From NCBI GenBank assembly GCA_026397395.1, contig JAPLUV010000031.1:1-43693 (forward strand): 43,693 bases of DNA, read 5' to 3'. The notes beneath the pieces were generated by a model. The model saw nothing but the letters and a program-made list of their open reading frames with translations. It searched no databases and was not told where the DNA came from. This document shows, piece after piece, positions 10,620 to 20,481 of the stretch (within the stretch, counting starts at the first letter, position 1; each line of letters begins with the position of its first letter). The position numbers and the translations under genes are program-made. This DNA comes from a candidate division SR1 bacterium (GTDB lineage Bacteria; Patescibacteriota; Gracilibacteria; Absconditabacterales; Absconditicoccaceae).

Positions 10620-11609
10620 TTATTTTTTTAGACTTTTGTTGATTTGTGTGACGACCGATGTAATTAATGTAGTAAGATTCCCCTTGTTTGGAAAACTACA
10701 TCAAGCAGCTCCTGGATGTCCTCCTCCACCAAATTGTTTTGCTATTAGGTTGCAATCAATAGGTTGTTGTCATGGGATAGTATCATTAGTTCTTAGTGAA
10801 CACTTAATATATTCTTTCAGTTTTTTGAACATGATAATGAGCCTTGGTCCTTGGATGTTCTGGATAACAACTAGTCCATATCAGGCTTCTTCCTCATCTA
10901 TGTTATATTTTTTTAATTCTTTTTGTTCATAATAACAATAGAGAATATCGCCTTTGATTTGTATTCTATTAATCAATATTCCCAAAAATTTTATTTGATT
11001 GAGTGATTTTTGGCGGATAATATTATTATTTATCAACGTTTTATCTGCTCAGAGCTTGACTAATGCCAGAGCGTTGCTAAATATTCTTTCATGGTTTTCG
11101 TCAAAGAGAAAATTCCCCGAATCTGTAACTAGTCCTAAGTAAAAATAGGTCGCAATTGTTTTATCGAGGTGTTTTTTCCAAAGTTTTTGAGCGAGTTCAA
11201 AAATTATTTCTGAGGTACTCATAGCTTTAATATCTTTGTGTGCTAATGCATGTTTGGGCGGATTCCCTGGATGATGGTCAATCACTACGATAATATTCTT
11301 ATCAAAATAATCTTTATTTTTGGCAAATACGTCTATACGATCATAGGTGGAAAAATCTACAAATACAATAAGATCGTATGTTTTGTAATCAAATGTGGTT
11401 TTGATCTTTTTGATATCAGGAAGAAAACCAAATAATTTACTTGGAATTGTTGGAGTAAAATAGGAAATCCTTTTCCCTTGTTTTTCTAGTATTTTTCACA
11501 ACCCCAACATTGATCCAATGCAATCACCATCTGGACTTGTATGTCCAAAAAGAGCAATGTTCTTGCTGGTTTGAAATAATTTATGGAGTTTTGTTGTGTT
11601 TGGCTTCAT
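10620..11609 (-). CDS. DHH family phosphoesterase (NrnA-like)
   Basis: DHH/DHHA1 proteins of the NrnA group degrade nanoRNA, pAp or cyclic dinucleotide products using Mn2+. The 329-aa product has motif I GHTSPDGDCIGSMLGLGKIL near residue 25, motif II DLIVFVDFS, the DHH motif IDHHPGNP, and LVTDSGNFLF, with the C-terminal DHHA1 substrate loop FGGGGHPGAAG. Length and domain order match NrnA. UGA codons read as Gly occur in the SPDGDCIGS region and in GGGGHPGAAG. The start is the ATG at 11609. It sits between dnaE and the sugar transferase. Substrate preference among nanoRNA, pAp and c-di-AMP products cannot be told from sequence. Confidence 0.9.
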
Positions 11610-11733
11610 TATATTTAGCTAAGTATACTAAACTAAAATTAAAATTTTATGTTTCGTGTATCCAAAGCGTCAGTAGATATCACGTTTTTCTTCAAAATGC
11701 GTTTGAATCATACGATTCATGTACTATTTGCTT

Positions 11734-14595
11734 CTAAGTAGACGCTTTGTATAAATCTTGTACTTTTTGTACTCATATATCGTCTAATTGGAATTGCTTG
11801 TTTCCTATCTTGATATAATTTGAACCTGGATGGGCTTGAATAATTGCTACTAGAGCATTGAGTTTATTCGCATTGTCAGGCAGTTTAAATGATTCGCTTG
11901 ATGTATCATTTACATCTTCCGTTTCCGTAGTCGGTTCGGGTGTCGGCGAACTGATCGATGTTTGTGGCTCAGGTAGATCGTTTTTTGGTTCTGTTTTATT
12001 TCTCAATCCTTTGGCTTTTACCACGGTCATAGTTGGATCTCGTTTGCCACCAGCTTGTTGTTGAAGTTGGGGAATAGTTGTTTTGATGATTTTTTCTATA
12101 CTAATAGATCTTCCCTTGAATCATTGTAAAATAATGATATCAAATTTTTTGAAATCAAGTACTTCTTTTACGAAAAATTCTATCTGACCAGAAATATCTT
12201 CTATCTGGATAAAAAATCCTTTTTTCTTTGCTCTTTGAATATTTTTGATATACCCTACGATAATAAAACTTCCAAATCCTTCTTTTTCTTTGAATTGGGA
12301 AATAAAGTTATATTTTTTGAGATAGAGATACAATCCATCCAAAGGATGTCATGAAACGAATGATTTGAATACTTCTTGTTCCATCATAAGTTTCTCCATC
12401 GTAGTGGCTGGCTCTTTGTTTTTTAGGCTTATTGTGCTTGCAATTTCTGCCGAGCCAAATAGTCATCATGCAGTTTCTTTGGATTTTTTGGATCGCTCCA
12501 AGATGTTTTCTGTATTGGAAAGTAGCATTCCGCGCTCACCAAATCCATCTAATCCTCACGATTTAATGAGTCCCTCTAATGATTTTTTGTTGATGACAGC
12601 AGAACATCTTTTGATAAAGTTTTCTAAACTTTGATATGGTCAGTTTTTCTTTCTTTCTTCTTGAATAGTCTCTCCTATATCTCGTCCTAATCCTTTGATA
12701 CACAAAAATCATAGTCTGATTTCATTTTGGATGGCAGCCACGTGATTGAAGGATTGATTGATATCTGGTGGCAAGACTTGTATTCCTTGGTTCTGAGCTT
12801 GGTATACATATACACTTAATTCATCAGCATCTTCCTCTACAGATCTAATAAGTGAGGCGTAAAATTCTACAGGGTAATATGCTTTGAGATATGCTGTCTG
12901 ATACGCAATCATAGCATAACACACCGAGTGAGATTTATTGAACGAATATGATGCAGCAGGTTCTATCATCTTTTCATAGATATAGATTGCTGTTTCTTTT
13001 TTGTAATCTCTAAAGTCTTTGGCTTTGTGCGTAAATTCTTTTTTGAGCTTTTCAATGATTTCTTTCTTTTTCTTTCCTACTCATCTTCTGAGCAAATCTG
13101 CATCTGCTAATGAAAATCATGCCATAGATTGTACGATAAACATCAGCTGTTCCTGATATACCGGGATACCATAGGTGATATTCATAATAGGAGAAAGATC
13201 TTCTACTAGTCTAATGTTTTCTTTATCGGTTTCTTCTTCTCCGTATTTTTCTATGAGCATTTTTCTCAGTTCTGCAGTCATATATTCGACTGGCTCTTCT
13301 TTATTTTTTCTCGCAATATAATTGGGGATAAACTCCATAGGCCCTGGACGATATAGTGCATTCATCGCCACGAGATCATTCATACTATCTGGCTTAAGTT
13401 GTATAAGAAATCTTCTCATCCCATTGGATTCAAATTGGAAAATCCCTGTAGTATCTCCTGATTGAAATACTTTCTCAAACGTAAACATATCATCTATTGG
13501 CGGTTGGAATGAGGTGCTTTCAAAAAAATCAACGAACATTTGGGGTAATTCCTTTTCTTCGCTTGCATATTTCTTCTGTAAAATTTTGATACAGTTTTTG
13601 ATAATAGAAAGATTTCTTAGTCAGAGGAAATCCATTTTTAACAAGCCAATAGTTTCCATGGTTGGACCGTCATATTGACTTACAATGGTATGATCATCCT
13701 CCCTCACATATTGGGTTGGAGAAAATTTACTTACTTTATCTGGTGCAATAATAATTCCACAAGCATGTACCCCAAGTTGTCTCATATTTCCTTCAAGCTT
13801 TTCTGAAAGATCAGCCGCTTGTCTAATTTTTTCATCTGTATTGTATAATGCTTTCAACTCCTCTTCCAATCCATCCTCTGCTTTGACTGTTTCAGAGAGC
13901 GACATCTTGTCATGCATTAGACTAGATACTTGATTTGATTTTTCAAAAGGAACACCTAGTACTCTGGCAACATCCTTGAAGGCGGCTTTACTTGCCATCT
14001 GCATATAGGTACCTATGCCACTCACCTGTGCTTGACCATATTTCTGGGTAACATATTCGATAACTTTTTCTCTTTGTACATCTTCAAAATCGATATCGAA
14101 ATCAGGCATCGATATACGGGCTGGATTGAGAAATCTTTCGAAAAGAAGTCCAAATTGTAATGGGTCTATGTCAGTAATCCTCACTAACCATGCCAAGAGA
14201 GATCCAGCTCCAGATCACCTTCCTGGACCAACCATAATAGTGTTTTTCTTTGCTCGGCGGATGAAATCAGCGACGATAAGAAAGTAGGAATTAAATCCCA
14301 TTTCTTTGATGACTTTCATTTCATATTCCAAACGTTGTATGTATTCTTGTAGTGTTCCAAATCAGATATTTTTTTCTCACTGTTGGAGTAAGAAATTTTT
14401 TTTGTCCTGTGTGTATGTTTCTAGTGTAATCTCTTGAAGCTCTTGGGGATTGATTTCTTGTACTGCTTTGGTAAGGATTCCTTTCAATGAAATTTTGGTC
14501 ATTTGCAAAATGGTTTCATTATCCCATCAGAGATTGAATTTGTAATTTAATCATTTGTATGCGCGATAGCGAAGTTCAAACTCGTGTAAATGCAT
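11734..14595 (-). CDS. dnaE: DNA polymerase III alpha subunit, apparently lacking the PHP domain
   Basis: DnaE is the replicative polymerase catalytic subunit. The product, 953 aa from the ATG at 14595, shows the palm motif GPGRGSGAGSLLAWL (UGA as the Gly after Arg), ITDIDPL, LLFERFLNPARISMPDFDID with the catalytic Asp pair (about residue 163), the third Asp in GLLKMDFLGL (about 321), SGDTTGIFQFES, YRPGPMEF, YSFNKSHSVCYAMIAYQTAY, a C-terminal OB fold (about 765-822), and a Pro/Thr-rich linker before the end. The usual N-terminal PHP domain is missing: the palm motif lies about 240 residues earlier than in E. coli DnaE. An in-frame TTG at 14745 would add 50 residues, but these are not PHP-like and include translated short repeat (14627-14655). 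The gene is therefore truncated or rearranged at its 5' end, or PHP is encoded elsewhere. Confidence 0.87.
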
Positions 14596-14626
14596 TTGCT
14601 CGTATTTTTTACTAAAAAATTCTCGT

Positions 14627-14655
14627 AGTGAATAGTGAATAGTTAATAGTGAAGG
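14627..14655. repeat. TAGTGAATAGT-type short repeat at the dnaE 5' end
   Basis: Three degenerate copies of an 8-10-nt unit (GTAGTGAATAGTGAATAGTT and AATAGTGAAGG) sit just upstream of the first recognisable DnaE sequence. Unlike the GGTTAA arrays, the unit is TAGTGAA. It marks the point where homology to DnaE begins. Confidence 0.55.
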
Positions 14656-14765
14656 TGATTTTGGTATGTATGTTGTCACTATTGGCTGTAGACGATTAAT
14701 TATTCGCCCTATGTAAATGTATAGGAATTCAGTATGTTTTTTCAAATGTAAATTTTTTGAGATTT

Positions 14766-14795
14766 AAAAAAAGACCTCAATAGAGAGGCCCTTTT
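14766..14795 (-). terminator. Rho-independent terminator after the pilin-like gene
   Basis: On the minus strand, GGCCTC-TCTATT-GAGGTC forms a 6-bp stem with one G-U pair, followed by seven T residues. It starts about 20 nt past the stop of the 14814-15200 gene and separates it from dnaE. Confidence 0.75.
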
Positions 14796-14813
14796 TGTAG
14801 TGAAAATACTATG

Positions 14814-15200
14814 TTATACACCAATAACTCCTAATAGTCGGAAGATCACACTGACCACAAGCCATGATACTCCTATAAATACCAATCCGATACCAGCTTG
14901 TTGTAAAATTTTGAATCCTTTCTTGTATTTTCCATCATCTCCAGCTGCAGTTACCATTTGGAAACCTCCTCGAAGTAAGATACACAAAGCGATAAGCGCT
15001 AAGATACCAAGCATCCAGTTGATGAAACTCTTGATGACATCAATAAGCTTGCCTCCTTGTAATGTTCCTGTTCCACTAATACCAACTCCTTGGGTAGATG
15101 TTGGATCTCCAAAAGTGTTTTGTGCGAGAGCTATAGTGCTTGATACACTCAACAGTCCTAATACAAACAAAGATAAAATTTTTGCTGATAATTTCTTCAT
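14814..15200 (-). CDS. Small pilin-like (TrbC/VirB2-type) membrane protein
   Basis: A 128-aa protein with a cleavable-looking signal peptide (MKKLSAKILSLFVLGLLSVS, cleavage near ALAQ) and two membrane segments (about residues 58-77 and 103-125) joined by a short charged loop (TAAGDDGKYKKGFK). This topology is that of TrbC/VirB2 pilins and of the small two-helix proteins common near type IV systems in CPR genomes. No other secretion gene is adjacent, so the role is open. The frame contains no UGA codon. The start is the ATG at 15200, and a terminator follows the stop. It is divergent from the PBP gene. Confidence 0.65.
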   Translation of the reverse strand: MKKLSAKILSLFVLGLLSVSSTIALAQNTFGDPTSTQGVGISGTGTLQGGKLIDVIKSFINWMLGILALIALCILLRGGFQMVTAAGDDGKYKKGFKILQQAGIGLVFIGVSWLVVSVIFRLLGVIGV

Positions 15201-15403
15201 AGTTTGATTTTAAAAAGTTAAAAATGATAACTGATTGCGTAGATGATAGATTTCTGTGGAATGAAATCAAGTACTTTTGTTCATCTACCTTCTCCAATGC
15301 AATTGTGTACAGTGTAATAATTCTTTGTAGTATTTCAAATTTATTTTACTCTTTTTTCTCTTTTGATTTACTTGCTTTCAAAGCCATGTTTCTGTCTATT
15401 CAC

Positions 15404-15431
15404 TTAACAAAGAGTAAAAAGTATTTATAAT
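15404..15431 (+). promoter_or_regulatory. Sigma-70 promoter of the PBP gene
   Basis: TTAACA (15404-15409), a 16-nt spacer and TATAAT (15426-15431) fit a strong housekeeping promoter. The leader of about 50 nt contains AAAGGAG at 15467-15473, one of the few recognisable Shine-Dalgarno sequences in the window. Confidence 0.7.
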
Positions 15432-15486
15432 CTGTTTGAGATTTTTCTCTGATTTTGATTTGAAAAAAAGGAGACAATGCGTACAT

Positions 15487-17958
15487 ATGCAAAGACGAAA
15501 TATATTTTACGTCAATGATTTTATTTTATTTTTATATATGCTGAGAAGTTCTCATCACAAAGGTTTTGATGAAAAGCTCCAATATCGACTAAAAAATACT
15601 CGCTTCTTTTCTCATATTAGACTTACGAAAGAGATTTATTTACTTTCATTTTTTTCTTTATTGTTTTTTATTCTGATTGTAAGATTGTTTTTTTTGCAAG
15701 TCCTTAATCACTCCTATTATGATACCTTACTCAATCAACAACATGTAAGTGAAACGTCACTCAAAGCTAAAAGATGAAATATCTTTGCTGATGATAAAGC
15801 ATCTAAACATATTCAACTAACAGATAATATTACGCTATATAATATCTTTGTGGATCCTAAGTTTATTTGGGATAAAGAAAAGTTTGTAGATCTTTTGACT
15901 CCAATCATTTACCAACATTTTTGTGCATTGTATGGTATGGAAGAAGTTACTCCTCTCCAATGTATTCAACATCTCGAAATTTTTGCAAAAAAACAAATAC
16001 TTCCCATAGCACCAGCGTTTTTCTATTATGGAAGTGGCATCGTTTCTACCTGATATAGTACCTATGATTCCTCTTGATATAATGCTCAGATACAAAACAT
16101 TTTGTCTGGCTTTTCTACTGGTATCGCTTATGGTCTTATCAAAGATACTCTTAATCAATCTATCTATATAGGTATCAAGCCCAAAAATTATCTAGGTTTT
16201 TTTGCTAACCCTGATTTTCTTCGTGATCTCAAAAATCTTAATCTCGATTATATAGATATTCAGTCAACAAATTATGTATATGTGATTCCTACAAGAATTT
16301 GAAATGTAGCAAGAGATAGTGCCCCATTAAAAAAATTATTAGCTAGTTATGGATATCTCAAAGATATCGCTAGTATAAATAATGTTTTCTATTCGCAAGA
16401 AAATAGATATGTAAAACTTGTCTCTGAGGCTAATCCTATGCTTGCTCAGATGATTAATGATCTTAAACTCAAATATTATCAGACAAAATCTCGTGATAAA
16501 ATCCCTTTGTTTCATTGACTTGGACTGGAGCCTTTGACGAGAAGATATTATCAGTATGGATCATTTCTTTCTAATGTCCTTGGCTTCGTAGATAAAAATT
16601 GAGTTGCTGCTTATGGAGTAGAGCAATATTTTGATACTATGCTTCGTGGAAAAGATGGAAAAATTGTTTGACGCTCTTCTGCGTGGATGGGGCCCGTCGG
16701 AGCAAATGATTTCCAAATAGACCAAATGGTAGAAGGTAATGATGTATATCTTACTGTTGATGTAGGCATCCAAAAGGAGGTGGAGTCTATTATAAAGCCT
16801 TATTACGATTCCCTTAGGGCAGATTCTATCAGTGTGCTTGTTTATGATCCTATGAGTGGTCAAATTATCGCTTCAGCAAATTATCCAACCTATAATCCAA
16901 ATAATTATAATGATGCCTTTACGGTTCAGCCCTTATGACCTGATCATGCTGTGATGGTTGATGATCCAAGTTATGTAGATGTCCCACTCTTTATTCTTAC
17001 CTGATGAGTATATAGGCCAGCAACTACAAGTGAAAGACATGATGTCTCGATACCCAAATATGTCGCTAAGAATATTTATTGATCTCAGGCCTTGATTGAT
17101 AATAATATCTCTAGAGCATATGAACCAGGAAGTGTCTTTAAAGCGTTTACGGTTGCTATTGGATTGGATATCGATGAGATTAGATTCTATGATCCATATA
17201 CAGATCCAAATAAAGTACAGGTAGGACAGTTTTCTATTAGTAATGCAGATCCCAAGAATTGTGGTGGAGATTGGAATTTCTTACATGCATTTGTGTTCTC
17301 TTGTAATGTCGGAATGGTAAGGATCTCTCAAAGAGTAGGAAAAGAAACTTTTTACAACTATTTGGATGAACTTAAATTCTGAACACCAACGGGGATAGAA
17401 CTTGCTAATGAGGATTGATGATTCGTCGAATGAGTGACCTCGGTTTCTGATGCTAGATTCTTTAATAACTCATTTGGACAGGGGTTACTTGTTACTCCTC
17501 TACAATTAGCAGTATGATATGGAACATTACTTAATGGCTGATATTATATTCAGCCTACTATTGTAAAATGAATATTGGACAAAACAACGGGTATCTATCA
17601 TGACAATACCAAAAAAGTAGTGAAACAAATCTTTAGACCAGAAACGAGTGAAGCACTCAAGACTGCCCTCTTTGAAGTTGTTAATCAAAATAATGAATTG
17701 AAATATGCGAGAGTAGAATGATATCGTCTGGGCTGAAAGACTGGAACGTCACAGATCTCTTATAAAGGAAAATATATGCAGGGTATCTGATGGACAAATG
17801 CGTCTTTTGTCTGAGTGATTACTGAAGATGATCCGAAATATGTTATCATCATCCAAGTACGTCGTCCGAGATCTAACATTTGGTGATGAGCCACAGCGGG
17901 AAAAATATTCTGAGATATAGCAAAGTTTATTATCAATTATTCGCTTATTGAAAAGTAA
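15487..17958 (+). CDS. Class B penicillin-binding protein (PBP2/FtsI family transpeptidase)
   Basis: This D,D-transpeptidase crosslinks peptidoglycan in the periplasmic space. The 823-aa protein has a short cytoplasmic start, one membrane anchor (EIYLLSFFSLLFFILIVRLF, about residues 57-77), the RG-x-I motif opening the dimerisation domain (KRGNIFADD), an unusually long middle region, and a transpeptidase domain with all three active-site motifs: SVFK (Ser549) in YEPGSVFKAFT, SCN (605) and KTG (751) in GGKTGTSQ. Many UGA codons are read as Gly, including one in GGKTG. The ATG at 15487 is used because AAAGGAG lies 13 nt upstream; the ATG at 15538 is an alternative. Whether it serves division (FtsI) or elongation (PBP2) cannot be told: no ftsW, rodA or mre gene is adjacent. 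Confidence 0.93.
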
Positions 17959-18193
17959 AATTAGCTTTGCTGTAATGTACTTCGTGTAATGCATTGTAAT
18001 GGGTTGTAATTGGTTGCAGACGATACATTACATCCATTTTGGATATATTACTATCCGTTACGTGAGTATAAACGAACACATTACATTGTTAATATACAAG
18101 TTGAAAACGTGATGCGTTTGTTTACATTTATATCAACATTTTATCGTATAGGGGTTTAAATAATTATTTGTTCCCTATAGATAAAAACGTCGT

Positions 18194-18216
18194 GAAAGTT
18201 CTTTTATTGAACTTTC
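18194..18216 (+). promoter_or_regulatory. Perfect 8-bp hairpin in the ybaB leader
   Basis: GAAAGTTC and GAACTTTC flank a 7-nt loop, 32 nt before the ybaB ATG, followed by T-rich sequence. It could end read-through from the PBP gene or act in the ybaB leader. The rest of the 290-bp gap (17959-18248) holds degenerate TGTAATG/CATTACA words near 17970-18085 and no gene. Confidence 0.45.
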
Positions 18217-18248
18217 TGCGTCTTATTTTATTTTGTTATGTAGTTAGG

Positions 18249-18614
18249 ATGTTTGGAAAGATTGGTGAAATGAAGAAATTGTATGATAAGTACAAGACGC
18301 TACAGAAGGCACTCAAAAACTTAGTCATTAGAGGTAAGGAAGGAACGTTTACTGGTGATGATGGAACGGTACAAGATGCTGTAGTTGTCGATATTAGTGG
18401 TGAAATGAAACTCAGAGACCTGCACATTAATGATGAAAGCTTATTGAGTCCAGCCAAGAGAGCTGAATTAGAAAAACTTATTACTTCATGTTTCCAGAAG
18501 GCTCAGACGAAAGCACAAGAAATTGTTGGAGAAAAAACCAAGGAAATTCTTGGCTTCGATCCTTCAGATATGGCTAATATGATGGGTTGATCATGAATGC
18601 CATGAATGAATTAA
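18249..18614 (+). CDS. ybaB: Nucleoid-associated protein, YbaB/EbfC family
   Basis: YbaB/EbfC dimers bind DNA and help organise the nucleoid; the gene is often near dnaX and recR in other bacteria. The 121-aa product opens MFGKIGEMKKLYDKYKTLQK, a long N-terminal helix, continues with the central sheet (DAVVVDISGEMKLRDLHIND) and ends in the typical Gly/Met-rich tail MANMMGGSGMPGMN. That tail exists only if the UGA codons at 18588, 18594 and 18603 are Gly; the frame then ends at TAA 18612-18614. The ATG at 18249 is the family's usual start; an open extension upstream looks non-coding. It is convergent with the antiporter gene. Confidence 0.92.
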
Positions 18615-18640
18615 TTGTTGTAATATATTTTTAGTCTTCA

Positions 18641-18713
18641 GGTCTGTAAAGTCGAAGGTCTATCAAGTCTTTTGGTGACTTTATGGGTTTTTGACCTACC
18701 TACCGCAGGCAGG
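18641..18713. terminator. Hairpin-rich region between convergent genes
   Basis: Between ybaB and the antiporter gene, TAAAGTC (18647-18653) pairs with GACTTTA (18677-18683), and CCTACCTACCGCAGGCAGG (18695-18713) forms an imperfect 7-bp hairpin. No clean T-tract follows either stem, so bidirectional termination is only plausible. The latter sequence stands out in base composition and may be a mobile palindrome. Confidence 0.4.
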
Positions 18714-18729
18714 CTTTATAGACTGTTGT

Positions 18730-20454
18730 TTAATTCATTTTCCCCTGCAACGCCTCGATCATCAGATCTTTGTGTCTGTTTCTTAACTGTGATATTTGTG
18801 ATACTTTGTTTTCTCCAAACTTTTGTAGATCAAAGCCATATTCTTCTAGCATCAATGATGTATGATATGCTCAGATATAATGTGGCATGATAACATCATC
18901 AGCTCCTTCTTCATAGAGCTTAATAGATTCTTGTACGTGATTGGAAATGAGAATCACAATAATGTGTGGAAATTTAGCTTTGATAGTTTTGACTATTACC
19001 ATATTGTCTTCAAATTTTTTGATGGTACTAATGATCATTTTTGTCCCTTTGATGTTTAGCTCTTTGATAAATTCTACATCTCCAGCGTCTCAGTAGATAC
19101 AAGGAATCCCCTTCTTCTTGAGATGCGCAATAATTGCTGGATGCTCATCGATGACAAGAATATTTTTGTGCTTTTTGATTAGCGTCTCATATAAGTTGCT
19201 TCAAAATTTACCATATCATAAAATAATAACTTCATATTCTTCTTGGTTGCGTTTTTTGTATTCTTCATTCCGACTACCTGGGATATATTTCAATATTGGT
19301 TTGATTATCAGATATATTTTTTCCCCATACAAAATGAAATAACTTGATGCGGCAATACTGAGTAATCCTATAATTGTAATTGTAGATATGAGTGATGTGT
19401 CTTTGATATGTCATAACGCTACGCCCATCCCTATAAGGAGAAACGAGAATTCGCTAATCTGTCCCAGAGAGGAACCAGCAAGAAAGTTATTTTTCTTCGT
19501 ATGTCCCATCAAACCAAAGATAATCATGGTAATTAATGGCTTGATAATAAGGATGAAGAGAGAAAAAATAAGAATCATTGGGATATACTTCCCTACTCAT
19601 ACAAAACTTACTTGTGATCCGAGTAAAACGAAATACATTACGATAAAGAAATCTCTCAATGATTTAATCTTACTTGTAATCTCATATTTGAAATTGGAAT
19701 TGGATAATACGATACCAGCTACCAATGTTCCAAACTCTATTCCAAGTCATAAGTAATAAAACACTGTCCCCAATAACATACATCGTCCTATCGCAAAGAG
19801 AAATAGAAATTCTGATGATTCAGCTATTTTTGGAGTGATTTTTGGAATAAGGTGACGACTAGCAACATATATCGCTGTGCCAAGTCCGATAATCTTTAGA
19901 GCTAATGTGCCAATGATAGCAAAATCATTTCCTCAATCGAAGTGACTATAACTAGCAATAGCTAGAAAAATGAGGAGAACAATAATATCTTGGATGATTA
20001 GCACTCAGATAGATAGTCTTCCAAATGTACTCTCTGTTTCTTCTTTATCTGATAATAATTTCAGAACGACGATTGTACTACTAAATGAGAATGCAATCCC
20101 TAAATATCCTGCAGTCATGATGTCGCAACCAAATCATCGTGCAATAAAAAACCCTATAATAGATGTAGCTATCACTTGAAGCAATCCTGCAATAAAAGAA
20201 CTTTTTCCGAGTTCTTTGATGATTCTAGGATTGAGTTCCATTCCTACCATAAAAAGCAAGAAACTGATCCCAATATTGGAAAATGGTTGCAGTGCGGTAT
20301 TGCCATGAAGTAACGATGGGAAAAAGATTCCAATTACCGTTCCTGCAATGATATATCCAATAATCATTGGTTGACGAAAAAATCTCATAATACCCATGAT
20401 AATTAGCACAATGCCAAGGATTACACTGAGAGAAATAAATACTTGTTGCGACAT
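18730..20454 (-). CDS. CPA2 family cation:proton antiporter with TrkA-N domain (KefB-like)
   Basis: CPA2 proteins exchange K+ or Na+ for H+ across the inner membrane, gated by a nucleotide-binding RCK domain. The 574-aa product has about 12 hydrophobic segments over residues 1-390, with family motifs such as GISFLLFMVGMELNP, FSFSSTIVVLKLLSDK and GLGIEFGTLVAGIVLS, then a TrkA-N (RCK) domain: VIILGYGKFGSNLYETL, IDEHP, IYGDAGD. Both glycines of GYGKFG that matter for nucleotide binding are partly UGA-coded. The start is the ATG at 20454 (MSQQVFISLSV); a TTG 12 nt upstream is possible. The gene begins 27 nt after the stop of the SLH-like protein, so it may be read from the surface-protein transcript. 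Confidence 0.9.
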
Positions 20455-20481
20455 TCTATGATACAAAGGATTAAAATAGTA

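Noticed and set aside
3121-18614. Apparent pseudogenes with many premature stops (infB, pth, ligA, dnaE, PBP)
   Set aside because: All the premature stops are UGA, and fall on conserved Gly. With code 25 the genes are intact.
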